A DNA stretch of 64,000 bases from JB111 sp049856175 (GTDB lineage: Bacteria; Actinomycetota; Actinomycetes; Actinomycetales; Actinomycetaceae), in the NCBI RefSeq assembly GCF_049856175.1, contig NZ_JBNDNA010000001.1, positions 434,001 to 498,000 on the forward strand. Direction: 5' to 3'. The notes beneath the pieces are model-generated. The model did not search any database and was not told the origin of the DNA. It saw only the letters and a program-made list of their open reading frames with translations. This document shows, one piece after another, positions 7,455 to 15,001 of the stretch. The translations under genes and the position numbers were made by a program. Each line of letters opens with the position of its first letter. Positions within the stretch are counted from its first letter, which is position 1.

Positions 7455-8807
7455 TCAGCCGCCCGCCCACGCGAGCTCGTCGTCGCCGTACGGGCGCGGC
7501 GCCCAGCGGTGCGCCAGGCGCTCGCCGCCGACCGCGAACGGCGGCGGGACGTGCAGCAGCCGCCCGGACGGCGAGTCCGTCTCCGCGAGCTCCGGCCCGG
7601 CGTCGTCCGGCGTGCCGCCCGGGCCGGGCAGCGCGAGGAGCTCGGTCGCAGAGTCGAGCAGGGCGAGGTGCGCCGATCCGGCGCCGTCCCGTGCACGTGC
7701 GGCGAGCAGCCGCATCGCCGAGGTCGCCACGCGGAACCCCGTGACGTAGTCCAGCGCCTGCACCGGCAGCGCCCCCGGTCTGCCGTCCGCACCCCGGTAG
7801 ACGTCGGCGATGCCCGACGCCGCCTGCACGAGGCTGTCGAACCCCCGGCGCCCGGCCCACGGGCCGATCGTTCCCCAGGCGCTGAGCGCGACGACCGTCA
7901 GCCCCGGGTGGCGGGCCCGGACGCCGGGACCCTCGAGGTCGAACCGCGCAAGCGCGCCCGGCCGGTACCCGGTGAGCAGGACGTCGGCCCGCTGGAGCAG
8001 GGTGTGGACCCGGTCGAGCACCTCGCGCGTCGCGAGGTCCGCCTCCGCGGTGCGGAGCCCGAACCCGGTGTCGAGGTGCTGGTCCGGCAGCTCCGGGAGC
8101 GCGGGCGGGTCGATGCGCAGCACGTCGGCACCCAGGCTCGCGAGGAGTCGGGCCGCGCTCGGGCCCGCGAGCACCCGGGTGAGGGCCATGACCCGCAGTC
8201 CGCGCAGCGGGAGGTCGCCGTCCGCGAGCGGCGGCAGGCGGTGCGCGGCACCGGGGGCGAGCGCGTGGTCCGGCCGGTGGCCGGGCGTGCCGCGCACCGC
8301 GACCGGCTCCGCGGCGGCGAGCTCCGCGGCGGTGCGCACGGCGACCGCCAGCCCGCCCGCGGCGGTGCGCACGGCGACCGCCAGCCCGCCCGCGGCGGTC
8401 ACGCGCTCCTCGGCCTCGAGGCTCGGCAGCGCACCGAGCGCCCGGGCCACGTCGTCGGGTCCTGCGTCGTCGGGCAGGGAGAGGGCGGAGCGCAGCGCCG
8501 CGACGTGGTGCGGGTAGTTGGCGTGCGTGCGGACCCAGCCGTCGGCCGTGGCGAAGAACGCCGACAAGGGGCCGAAGCCGATCCGGCGACGCCCGTCGAC
8601 GCGCAGGTGGTTCGCGGTCGCGACGGCGTCCCAGGCCCACTCCGGACGCGTCGTGACGACGCCGGCGGAGTCCCGCTGCTGGGCGAGGGCCGTCGCGGCG
8701 TCGGCGCAGTCGGCCGCGGCGGTCTCCGCGAAGGTCTCGACGTCGAGCGGGCCGCGCCAGGGGCGGCCCCGGCGCTGCGGGCGAGGTGGTGCGGCGGCGG
8801 TGCTCAC
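7455..8807 (-). CDS. CaiB/BaiF (family III) CoA-transferase-like protein
   Basis: 450 aa. The GTG start at 8807 was chosen because upstream codons lose coding character and CACCAT lies 6 nt before it. The central region has the family III fold signature RGLRVMALTRVLAGPSAARLL-ASLGADVLRID, followed by RADVLLTGYRPGALARF and VALSAWGTIGPWAGRRGFD, all typical of CaiB/BaiF enzymes that exchange CoA between carboxylic acids. The substrate is unknown and I did not verify the catalytic Asp. About residue 140 there is an in-frame tandem duplication of 11 residues. No acyl-CoA synthetase or dehydrogenase is adjacent. Confidence 0.85.
   Translation of the reverse strand: MSTAAAPPRPQRRGRPWRGPLDVETFAETAAADCADAATALAQQRDSAGVVTTRPEWAWDAVATANHLRVDGRRRIGFGPLSAFFATADGWVRTHANYPHHVAALRSALSLPDDAGPDDVARALGALPSLEAEERVTAAGGLAVAVRTAAGGLAVAVRTAAELAAAEPVAVRGTPGHRPDHALAPGAAHRLPPLADGDLPLRGLRVMALTRVLAGPSAARLLASLGADVLRIDPPALPELPDQHLDTGFGLRTAEADLATREVLDRVHTLLQRADVLLTGYRPGALARFDLEGPGVRARHPGLTVVALSAWGTIGPWAGRRGFDSLVQAASGIADVYRGADGRPGALPVQALDYVTGFRVATSAMRLLAARARDGAGSAHLALLDSATELLALPGPGGTPDDAGPELAETDSPSGRLLHVPPPFAVGGERLAHRWAPRPYGDDELAWAGG
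8331..8396. repeat. 33-bp in-frame tandem duplication inside the CoA-transferase gene
   Basis: Two identical 33-bp units (8331-8363 and 8364-8396) encode TAAGGLAVAVR-type repeats. A third partial unit follows. Exact identity suggests recent slippage. Confidence 0.85.
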
Positions 8808-8913
8808 GCCATCATGGTGCCGACCGCTCGGCGGGGACGCCAGAGCAGATCGACGCCGACGCCACACCCCGCCCTGACCGGTCGCGTCAGGACGGCCCGC
8901 CGGACTTCGGCCG

Positions 8914-9564
8914 TCAGCGGTCGAGCACGGTGCAGAAGCAGGCGCGGTTCCCCTGGGCGTCCTCGACCACGACGAACGCCCGGCCCCGGCCCAGGTCCTC
9001 CACACGCCGACCGCCGGCGGCGACCGCCGCCTCGACACGTGCGTCGAGCTCGTCGGCCGGGATCTGGACGTCCAGGTGGAACCGCTGTCGCGGCGTCTCG
9101 TGGGCGTCGGTGCGCTGGAACCACATCAGCGGCGCCTGCCCGGCGGGGTCGGCGATCTCGTCCCCGTCGACGTTGTCCGGCGAGCCCGTGAGCACCGACG
9201 ACCAGAAGGTGTCGATCTCGCCCTGGTCGGCGGTGTCCAGCGCGAGGTCGACCTGGGCGGTGCCCGCCGGCGAGGCAGGCACGCCGTCCGCCGCGGCGAT
9301 CGTGCTGATCCGGCGCGCGAGGTCGACGTCCTTGGCCGTGACGCCACCGGAGTCGTGGCTCGTCAGGCGGATGGCCACCGACGGGTAGGTCAGCGTGATG
9401 TCCGGGTGGTGGCCGGCCGCCTCCGCGGCCTCGCCGATCGCAGCGACGAGCGAGAGCCCGCGCGCGAAGCTCCCGGTGTCGAAGCGCGTGTACAACGCGC
9501 GCCAGAGGTGTCGCCAGTCCTGCAGGTCGGCGTCCTGGATCTGGGCCGGGGTCAGCTGCTCCAT
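8914..9564 (-). CDS. Pterin-4a-carbinolamine dehydratase domain fused to a VOC/glyoxalase-like domain
   Basis: 216 aa. Residues about 1-105 match the PCD/DCoH family, with GHHPDITLTYPSVAIRLTSHD and GGVTAKDVDLAR, including the His pair and the TxxD element. Residues about 110-216 form a VOC-like domain (QVDLALDT...FHLDVQIPADELDARV...GRAFVVVEDAQGN). PCD recycles 4a-hydroxytetrahydropterin during aromatic amino acid hydroxylation, or serves as a dimerisation cofactor. No hydroxylase gene is nearby. The ATG at 9564 was preferred over one 40 codons upstream because the PCD domain starts at once and CACGCT lies 6 nt before it. Confidence 0.85.
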   Translation of the reverse strand: MEQLTPAQIQDADLQDWRHLWRALYTRFDTGSFARGLSLVAAIGEAAEAAGHHPDITLTYPSVAIRLTSHDSGGVTAKDVDLARRISTIAAADGVPASPAGTAQVDLALDTADQGEIDTFWSSVLTGSPDNVDGDEIADPAGQAPLMWFQRTDAHETPRQRFHLDVQIPADELDARVEAAVAAGGRRVEDLGRGRAFVVVEDAQGNRACFCTVLDR

Positions 9565-9700
9565 GACCCCAGCGTGGCACCGGTCACCGACATCGGCATC
9601 CCGGGTACCTGCTGGTCGTGACGAGCGTCTGCCCCGTGGGCGCCGTCGGGCGTCCCGGCCGACCCGCGTGTGCGGCCGGGACACCGGACGGACCGGGGAC

Positions 9701-10819
9701 TCAGTGCTCGTGGACGACGACGCCGCGGATGTTCTCGCCCGCGTGCATGGCCTCGTAGGCCTGGTTGATGTCCTCGAGCTTGTACTGCCGGGTGGCGAGC
9801 TCGCCCAGGTGGAGCTTGTTGTCCTTGTAGAGCTCGATGAGCTTCGGGATCGCGACCCTGGGCGACCAGCCGCCGTAGAGGCAGCCCTGGATGCGCTTCT
9901 GGAGCATGGAGATGGAGAACAGGTTGATGCCGTCGATCGTCGAGCTCGTGCTGCCCTGACCGGTGACGACGAGCGTGCCGGCCTTGCGCACGGTGTCGTA
10001 GGCCTCGAGCACGTGCTCGCCGGTGGTGACGCCCACGGTGACGATCGTCGAGTCGGTGCCCTGGCCGTTGGTGAGCGACTTGGCGAGCGCGTCGGCGTCG
10101 GCGATGGTGGCGAACACGTCGGTCGCGCCCAGCTTGAGCGCCATCTCCCGCTTGAACGGCTGGGGGTCGACGACGATCACGCGCCGCGCCCCCGCGTACG
10201 CCGCGCCCTGGACGGCGTTCATCCCGATTCCGCCGGCGCCGAGGATCATCGTCACGTCGCCCGGCTTGACCTCGGCCGCGTTGACGGCGGAGCCGAACCC
10301 GGTGGGCACGCCGCAGCCGATGAGGCAGGCGATCTCGAGCGGCACGTCCTTGTCGATCTTCACGCAGGAGGTCTGGTCGAAGACCTGCCAGTTGGCGAAC
10401 GTGCCGAGCATGGCTGCCTTGGCGACGTTCTGGCCGTCGGCGTCCTTGAGGCGGAACCCGCCGTCGAGCTGGGTGCCCTCGAGGATGAGCGCTCCGTAGT
10501 CGCACAGGTTCTGCATGCCCATCGAGCACCACTTGCACTTCCCGCACGCGGGGACGAAGGAGGTGACGATGTGGTCACCGACCTCGAGCCCCTGGACGCC
10601 CGGGCCGACCTCGCGCACGATCCCGGCGCCCTCGTGGCCCGCGACGACGGGCAGGTTGGGCAGGGGGGTGTCGCCCTTGGCCATGTGGTCGTCCGAGTGG
10701 CACAGGCCGGTGGCCACGACCTCGACGAGAACCTCGCCGTGACCGGGAGCGCTGAGCTCGAGGTCCTCGATGTGCCACCTTCCGGGCTGCTCCCGCAGCA
10801 CTGCCGCACGAATCTGCAT
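9701..10819 (-). CDS. NDMA-dependent-type zinc alcohol dehydrogenase
   Basis: 372 aa. Medium-chain dehydrogenase with catalytic zinc ligands C40 and H61-E62 (GLCHSD, AGHEGAG) and the structural zinc cluster C92/C95/C98/C106. The Rossmann motif is ILGAGGIGMNAVQGA. Length and motifs match the NDMA-dependent (nicotinoprotein) alcohol dehydrogenases of actinobacteria, which hold NADH tightly and often work with mycofactocin. No mycofactocin genes are in this window. GAGGAG precedes the ATG by about 9 nt. The divergent YjbR gene shares the upstream region, which contains nested palindromes. Confidence 0.9.
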   Translation of the reverse strand: MQIRAAVLREQPGRWHIEDLELSAPGHGEVLVEVVATGLCHSDDHMAKGDTPLPNLPVVAGHEGAGIVREVGPGVQGLEVGDHIVTSFVPACGKCKWCSMGMQNLCDYGALILEGTQLDGGFRLKDADGQNVAKAAMLGTFANWQVFDQTSCVKIDKDVPLEIACLIGCGVPTGFGSAVNAAEVKPGDVTMILGAGGIGMNAVQGAAYAGARRVIVVDPQPFKREMALKLGATDVFATIADADALAKSLTNGQGTDSTIVTVGVTTGEHVLEAYDTVRKAGTLVVTGQGSTSSTIDGINLFSISMLQKRIQGCLYGGWSPRVAIPKLIELYKDNKLHLGELATRQYKLEDINQAYEAMHAGENIRGVVVHEH

Positions 10820-10871
10820 CGCTGAGAATCTCCTCGTCGAGACGGGTCGGCCGCTCGTCGGTGAGCGGCGC

Positions 10872-10926
10872 GGGGGCAGGCTCTGCCCCGGACCGAATAC
10901 TGGCACGGCATGCCGTTATATGCCAG
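10872..10926. promoter_or_regulatory. Palindromes between the ADH and YjbR genes
   Basis: Three dyads lie in the 190-bp divergent region. These are a hairpin gggcag-gct-ctgccc at about 10873-10888, the palindrome cggcatgccg at 10906-10915, and an outer CTGGCA/TGCCAG pair at 10900-10905 and 10921-10926 enclosing it. The AT-rich ttata nearby fits a promoter/operator for the divergent genes. The binding factor is unknown. Confidence 0.4.
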
Positions 10927-10998
10927 GGGTGAGGCGGAGAACTGGCGGGTGCCTCGTCCGCCTCGCCGGGGCTGTCGAACCCATGCGTACCGGAGGTC

Positions 10999-11004
10999 TA
11001 CGGT
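10999..11004 (+). promoter_or_regulatory. Leaderless -10 box of the YjbR gene
   Basis: TACGGT, 6 nt, then the ATG at 11011. Confidence 0.5.
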
Positions 11005-11010
11005 TCCTCC

Positions 11011-11424
11011 ATGGGGCACCCGCGGATGTTCGACGACGCCGACCCCGTGCTCGCCCGGGTGCGGGAGATCGCGCTAGCCCTGCCCGACGCCGCGGAGAAG
11101 GTCTCGCACGGCCGGCCGACGTTCTTCACGACGAAGACCTTCGCGACGTACGGCGGCAGCGTCCGGCTCGGGCCGGGTGACCACGAGCGGCACGACACCA
11201 GCCTCCTGCTGCGGGCCGCGGACGAGGACGAGCTGCGGAGCATGCTCGCGGACCCGCGCTGCTTCTACCCGGCGTACGTCGGGGCGTCGGGCTGGTACGG
11301 CATCGACCTCGACGACGCGACCGGCTGGTCGGAGATCGCCGAGCTGGTCGAGGAGTCGTACCGCGTGACGGCAGGCCCCCGACGGGTCGCACGACTCGAT
11401 CGCGACCGCGCCTCCCGCGCCTGA
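11011..11424 (+). CDS. MmcQ/YjbR family protein
   Basis: 137 aa. Matches the MmcQ/YjbR (CyaY-like, double-wing DNA-binding) family: RVREIALALPDAAEKVSHGRPTF near the N-terminus, FATYGG, and the C-terminal YPAYVGASGWYGIDL...EIAELVEESYR. Its cellular role is not established. Monocistronic, ended by the bidirectional hairpin at 11453-11490. Start chosen at the ATG 6 nt after TACGGT. Confidence 0.88.
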   Translation: MGHPRMFDDADPVLARVREIALALPDAAEKVSHGRPTFFTTKTFATYGGSVRLGPGDHERHDTSLLLRAADEDELRSMLADPRCFYPAYVGASGWYGIDLDDATGWSEIAELVEESYRVTAGPRRVARLDRDRASRA

Positions 11425-11452
11425 CTCGAGCTGACCGAGGTCGGACGGATCG

Positions 11453-11490
11453 ACGACGGCCGGTCACCCCGCGGGGTGACCGGCCGTCGT
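11453..11490. terminator. Bidirectional 18-bp palindromic terminator
   Basis: A 38-nt near-perfect palindrome with 18-nt arms around a 2-nt centre, between two convergent genes (stops at 11424 and 11517). It can serve both. Confidence 0.85.
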
Positions 11491-11516
11491 GCCGAGCTGC
11501 GTGTGACTCGCGGCGG

Positions 11517-12158
11517 TCAGGCGAGCACGTCCGCGATCGGTGTGGCGCCGTCGTGGAAGTTGACGGTCCGCCCGATGGACGAGGGCTGCTCGAGCGCCGC
11601 GGCGATGACCGCGGCGACGTTGGCGCGGGAGGTGTCGCCCGACTGGTCGGTCTCGGTGATCCTCGCGGTCGCGGGCTCGAGCGTGAGGCCGCCCGGGCCG
11701 AGGATCGTCCAGTCCAGGCCGCTCTCGCGCAGGTGGGCGTCGGCGGTGGACTTGGCGTCGGCGTAGGGGAAGAACGAGCTGTCCTCGGGCACGCCGTGGT
11801 CGGGTCCGGCGCCCACGTAGGACACCATGACGTATCGGTTGACGCCGGCCGCCTTCGCGGCGTCCATCGATCGGATCGCGGCGTCACGGTCGACGGCGTA
11901 GGTCTGGTCCGGGTTTCCGCCCCCGGCGCCGGCGGTCCACACGACGGCGTCGTGCGCGGAGATCAGGTCGGTCAGCTCCTCGGTGGAGAGCTTCTCGACG
12001 TCGGCGACGACCGGGATCGCGCCGGTCGCGGTGATGTCGTGCGACTGATCGGCGTCGCGGATGACCGCGTCGACGGAGATGCCCTTGTCGACGAGCAGGG
12101 GGTGGAGGAGGAGTGCGACCTTGCCGTGGCCGCCGAGGACGATCACCTTCTGAGTCAT
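11517..12158 (-). CDS. NAD(P)-binding atypical short-chain dehydrogenase
   Basis: 213 aa. N-terminal dinucleotide-binding motif VIVLGGHGKVALLLHPLL, then HDAVVWTAGAGGG and YVMVSYVGAG. These are typical of atypical SDRs (SDR_a5 / NAD(P)H-binding, YwnB/HSCARG-like) that act as reductases or redox sensors. The classic YxxxK is replaced by FPYADAKSTADAHL, which retains a Tyr/Lys pair. TAGCGT lies 7 nt before the ATG. It is followed on the same strand, upstream, by the RclA-like gene about 160 bp away; the two may share a redox-stress theme. Confidence 0.82.
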   Translation of the reverse strand: MTQKVIVLGGHGKVALLLHPLLVDKGISVDAVIRDADQSHDITATGAIPVVADVEKLSTEELTDLISAHDAVVWTAGAGGGNPDQTYAVDRDAAIRSMDAAKAAGVNRYVMVSYVGAGPDHGVPEDSSFFPYADAKSTADAHLRESGLDWTILGPGGLTLEPATARITETDQSGDTSRANVAAVIAAALEQPSSIGRTVNFHDGATPIADVLA

Positions 12159-12165
12159 GCTCTTC

Positions 12166-12171
12166 ACGCTA
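12166..12171 (-). promoter_or_regulatory. Leaderless -10 box of the NAD(P)-binding gene
   Basis: TAGCGT on the minus strand, 7 nt, then the ATG at 12158. Confidence 0.5.
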
Positions 12172-12319
12172 GGGGCGCGTGGGCGTGTCACGCACGGGGG
12201 CGGGATGGGGTCTCGCTGTGGGCGGAACGGGGAATCCGCGTGGACCCTGCGACCGGGTCGGGCTCGGCGAGCGGGTGAGGCCCGGCGACCGTGTCGGGCC
12301 CGGTGCACGGCTCCGGGCG

Positions 12320-13708
12320 CTACGCGAGGACCTCGTTGAGGGCCTCGGTCGACGAGGGGTGCGTCCAGATGCCGTCGCGCAGATCGCTCGCGGTGATGCC
12401 GTGCCGCATGGCGAGCGCGAGGAGGTTGACGACCTCCTGGGCGTCGACCGTGTGCAGGGCCGCCCCGACGATGCGGTCGGTGCCCGCCTCGACGAGCACC
12501 TTGATGAGCCCGTGGGTCTCCTCGACCGCCTTCGGGCGTGGCATCGCGGCGATCGCCGCGACCGGCTTGGACCGCACGACGACGTCGATCCCACGCTCGG
12601 TGGCCTCCGCCTCGGTGAGGCCCACGCGGGCCAGCGGTGGCGTGAGGAAGGTGGTCGTCGGGACGGCCACCCGGTCCTCGGTCGACCGCGACGACCCGCC
12701 GCGCAGCTGGTCCGCCACGATCCGGTGGTCGTCGTAGGAGATGTACGTGAACTGCGGGCCGCCGTTGACGTCGCCCACCGCGAACACGCCCTCGGCGCTG
12801 GTGCGCAGGTGCTCGTCGACGGTGATCGCGCCGCGCTCCCCGACGGCGATACCGCCCGCCTCCAGGTCCAGCTCGGCGGTGCGGGGGTTCCGGCCGGTCA
12901 CCACGAGGATCGCCTCCGCGGTCAGCGTGCGCTCGGTGGCTGCGCCCCCGTCCGGGCCCGCGACGTCGAGGATGAGGTCGGCGGCCTTGTCGCCGTCGAC
13001 GACGCGGCGGGCCGACGCCCCGAGGAGGAACGTCGTCCCCGCGTCCTCCATGGCGGCGCGCACGCTGGCGGCGACGTCCTCGTCCTCGCGCGGCAGCAGC
13101 CGCTCGGCGACGTCGACGACCGTCACCTGCGAACCGAACCGCGTGAACGCGTCCGCCAGCTCGAGCCCGATCGGTCCCGCCCCGAGCACGACGAGCCGCT
13201 CGGGCAGGGACCCCAGGAGCTGGACACCGGTGGAGTCGACGACGTATGCGCTGGCCCGCAGGCCCTCGATCGGTGGGAACGACGGCTCGGACCCGGTGTT
13301 GACGACGACGTGCGTCCCCCGGACCGTCACCGTGCCGTCCGCGGTGGCGACCTCGACGGTCCGGTCGCCGACGAACCGCGCCGTGCCGATGAGAACGGTC
13401 GAGGAGTCGAGGTCGTCGACCATCGCGAGGTTGGCCGCGCGCAGCTTGGCGGTCAGGGCGGTGCGGAAGCCCTGGGCGGACCGGAACCAACCCGCCGCAT
13501 CCTCGTCCCTGCGTCCGGCGGCGCGGTGGACGAGCGCCTTCGTCGGCACGCAGCCGATGTTGATGCACGTCCCGCCGACCATCTGCGGGTCGGCCTCGAC
13601 GATGACCACCCGCTCCCCGGCCGTGGCGTGCGCGCGGGCCAGCGTCTTGCCGGCCTTGCCCCAGCCGATGACGAGCAGGTCCGCGTCGATCGAGCTGTCG
13701 GAGGTCAT
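12320..13708 (-). CDS. RclA/mercuric-reductase-like FAD disulfide oxidoreductase
   Basis: 462 aa. Class I pyridine nucleotide-disulfide oxidoreductase: FAD motif LLVIGWGKAGKTLA, redox-active disulfide C48/C53 in GGTCINIGCVPTKALVH, NAD(P) motif LVVLGAGPIGLELA, FAD motif GVFAVGDVNGG, and a dimerisation domain ending in THPSSTEALNEVL. The GTCINIGCVPTK loop with the THPS...EALN tail is closest to RclA, the reactive-chlorine/hypothiocyanous acid defence reductase. Mercuric reductase or lipoamide dehydrogenase are less likely because the extra Cys pairs and the HPTxxE tail are absent. No RclR-type regulator is adjacent. Confidence 0.87.
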   Translation of the reverse strand: MTSDSSIDADLLVIGWGKAGKTLARAHATAGERVVIVEADPQMVGGTCINIGCVPTKALVHRAAGRRDEDAAGWFRSAQGFRTALTAKLRAANLAMVDDLDSSTVLIGTARFVGDRTVEVATADGTVTVRGTHVVVNTGSEPSFPPIEGLRASAYVVDSTGVQLLGSLPERLVVLGAGPIGLELADAFTRFGSQVTVVDVAERLLPREDEDVAASVRAAMEDAGTTFLLGASARRVVDGDKAADLILDVAGPDGGAATERTLTAEAILVVTGRNPRTAELDLEAGGIAVGERGAITVDEHLRTSAEGVFAVGDVNGGPQFTYISYDDHRIVADQLRGGSSRSTEDRVAVPTTTFLTPPLARVGLTEAEATERGIDVVVRSKPVAAIAAMPRPKAVEETHGLIKVLVEAGTDRIVGAALHTVDAQEVVNLLALAMRHGITASDLRDGIWTHPSSTEALNEVLA

Positions 13709-13753
13709 GCGACCACTCTTGCAGCCCGTGGTTCTGTTCGGGAGCCTGGAGGG

Positions 13754-13966
13754 ATGGGAGAGCAGCCGTGGACCCTGCGCTTCGTCCTCGGGATCGCCGT
13801 GGGCGTCGGCGTCGGGATCGTGCTCGACGACGTGCTCGTCGCGATCGTGGTCGCCGTGGTGCTGGCGATCGTCCTGTCGGGTGTCTCCCGGGTCATCGGG
13901 CGGCGGGGCCGACGATCCGGGCGCGGTCGAGACGGTCGATCTGGTCGGGATCCAGCTCGGTCGTGA
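13754..13966 (+). CDS. Small membrane protein
   Basis: 70 aa, unknown function. After a short N-terminus (MGEQPWTLRF) there are two hydrophobic segments that could form a helical hairpin (about 9-24 and 27-47), then an Arg/Gly-rich tail. A GGAGG lies just before the ATG. Its 3' end overlaps the convergent aldo/keto reductase gene by 74 bp, so the tail may be shorter in vivo or the call may be wrong. The divergent RclA-like gene starts 45 bp upstream. Confidence 0.5.
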   Translation: MGEQPWTLRFVLGIAVGVGVGIVLDDVLVAIVVAVVLAIVLSGVSRVIGRRGRRSGRGRDGRSGRDPARS

Positions 13967-14846
13967 CCGCACGCCACGCGTCCTCGATCTGGCCCACGCT
14001 CGAGACGCCGGCCACCGGCCGTACGGGGCGCCCGCGCTGCGTCATCCACGCCAGCACCGTCTGTCCGGCGTCGAGATCGACCTCCGAACCGACCTCGCCG
14101 AGCGCGAGGAGCGCCGGGCCGAGTGCGGGTGTGCGGTACTGCTCGGGGATCGGCCGATCCGCCCGGGTGTACGCCCCGGACAGCAGCGGGGAGTACCCGA
14201 CGAGCGTGAGGCCGGAGCGGTGCGCGAGGTGCGCTACGGCGTCGTCGAGCTGGACGTGGGGTGAGAGGTCCGCACCCGGAGCGGGCCGCAGGTAGGTGAA
14301 GCGCTGCTGCAGCGCGGTGAAGCGGTGCGCGGTGGGTACGGACAGCGCGGCGTGCAGACGCTCGGCCGAGTAGTTGCTCGCGGCGATCTCGCGCACCAGT
14401 CCCTCGTCGATGAGGTCGGACAGGGCGCCGAGGGTCTCGTCGAGGGGCGTGTGGAGGTCGTCGATGTGGGCGTAGAGCACCTCGACTCGGTCGGTGCGCA
14501 GCCGCTGCAGCGAGTCGGTGACCTGCCGTCGGACGGCCGAGGCGCCGAGGCCCGTGGTCCCGCCCGGCCCGGGGCCGCCGGCCACGGGCAGGTTGCCGAT
14601 CTTGGTGGCGAGGGTGACCTCGTCGCGGGCGATCGGTCCGCGCGAGTCGAACCAGGCGCCCAGCGTGCGTTCGGACTCCCCGCCGTCGCGGCCCACCCAG
14701 TGCGCGTAGATGTTGGCCGTGTCCCAGGAGAGCGCGCCGAGGTCGCGGGCGCGGTCGAGCACGTCGTGGGCGATGCGGGCCGGCACGGTCGTGCCGAAGT
14801 ACATCGTGCCGAGCGTGAGCGGGTGGGCGGCGAGCAGCGAGGTCAT
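13893..14846 (-). CDS. Aldo/keto reductase
   Basis: 317 aa, a full-length NAD(P)H-dependent (beta/alpha)8 reductase. The catalytic tetrad is visible: D42 and Y47 in DTANIY, K82 in TKIGN, and H127 in YAHIDD. The cofactor-binding C-terminal part is present (VAGVSSVGQIEDAWRAV). The substrate is unknown. It is followed by no gene on its strand and overlaps the tail of the small membrane ORF on the plus strand. Confidence 0.9.
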   Translation of the reverse strand: MTSLLAAHPLTLGTMYFGTTVPARIAHDVLDRARDLGALSWDTANIYAHWVGRDGGESERTLGAWFDSRGPIARDEVTLATKIGNLPVAGGPGPGGTTGLGASAVRRQVTDSLQRLRTDRVEVLYAHIDDLHTPLDETLGALSDLIDEGLVREIAASNYSAERLHAALSVPTAHRFTALQQRFTYLRPAPGADLSPHVQLDDAVAHLAHRSGLTLVGYSPLLSGAYTRADRPIPEQYRTPALGPALLALGEVGSEVDLDAGQTVLAWMTQRGRPVRPVAGVSSVGQIEDAWRAVTTELDPDQIDRLDRARIVGPAAR

Positions 14847-14925
14847 CGGGGAGAGTCTGCCCCGTCGTCGGGCCGGGGGTGCCGGCGACCCGCTCGGCTC
14901 GCGGTGCCCGGAGCGGACGGGAACG

Positions 14926-14961
14926 ACGACGGCGCACCCCGGGCTCGGGGTGCGCCGTCGT
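14926..14961 (-). terminator. 16-bp hairpin after the catalase gene
   Basis: Perfect 16-bp stem (14926-14941 / 14946-14961) with a 4-nt loop, about 40 nt after the catalase stop. No U-tract. Confidence 0.8.
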
Positions 14962-15001
14962 GCGTCGGCCGCCGTTCACCGGCGGCCCCGAAGGTTCGGG
15001 A

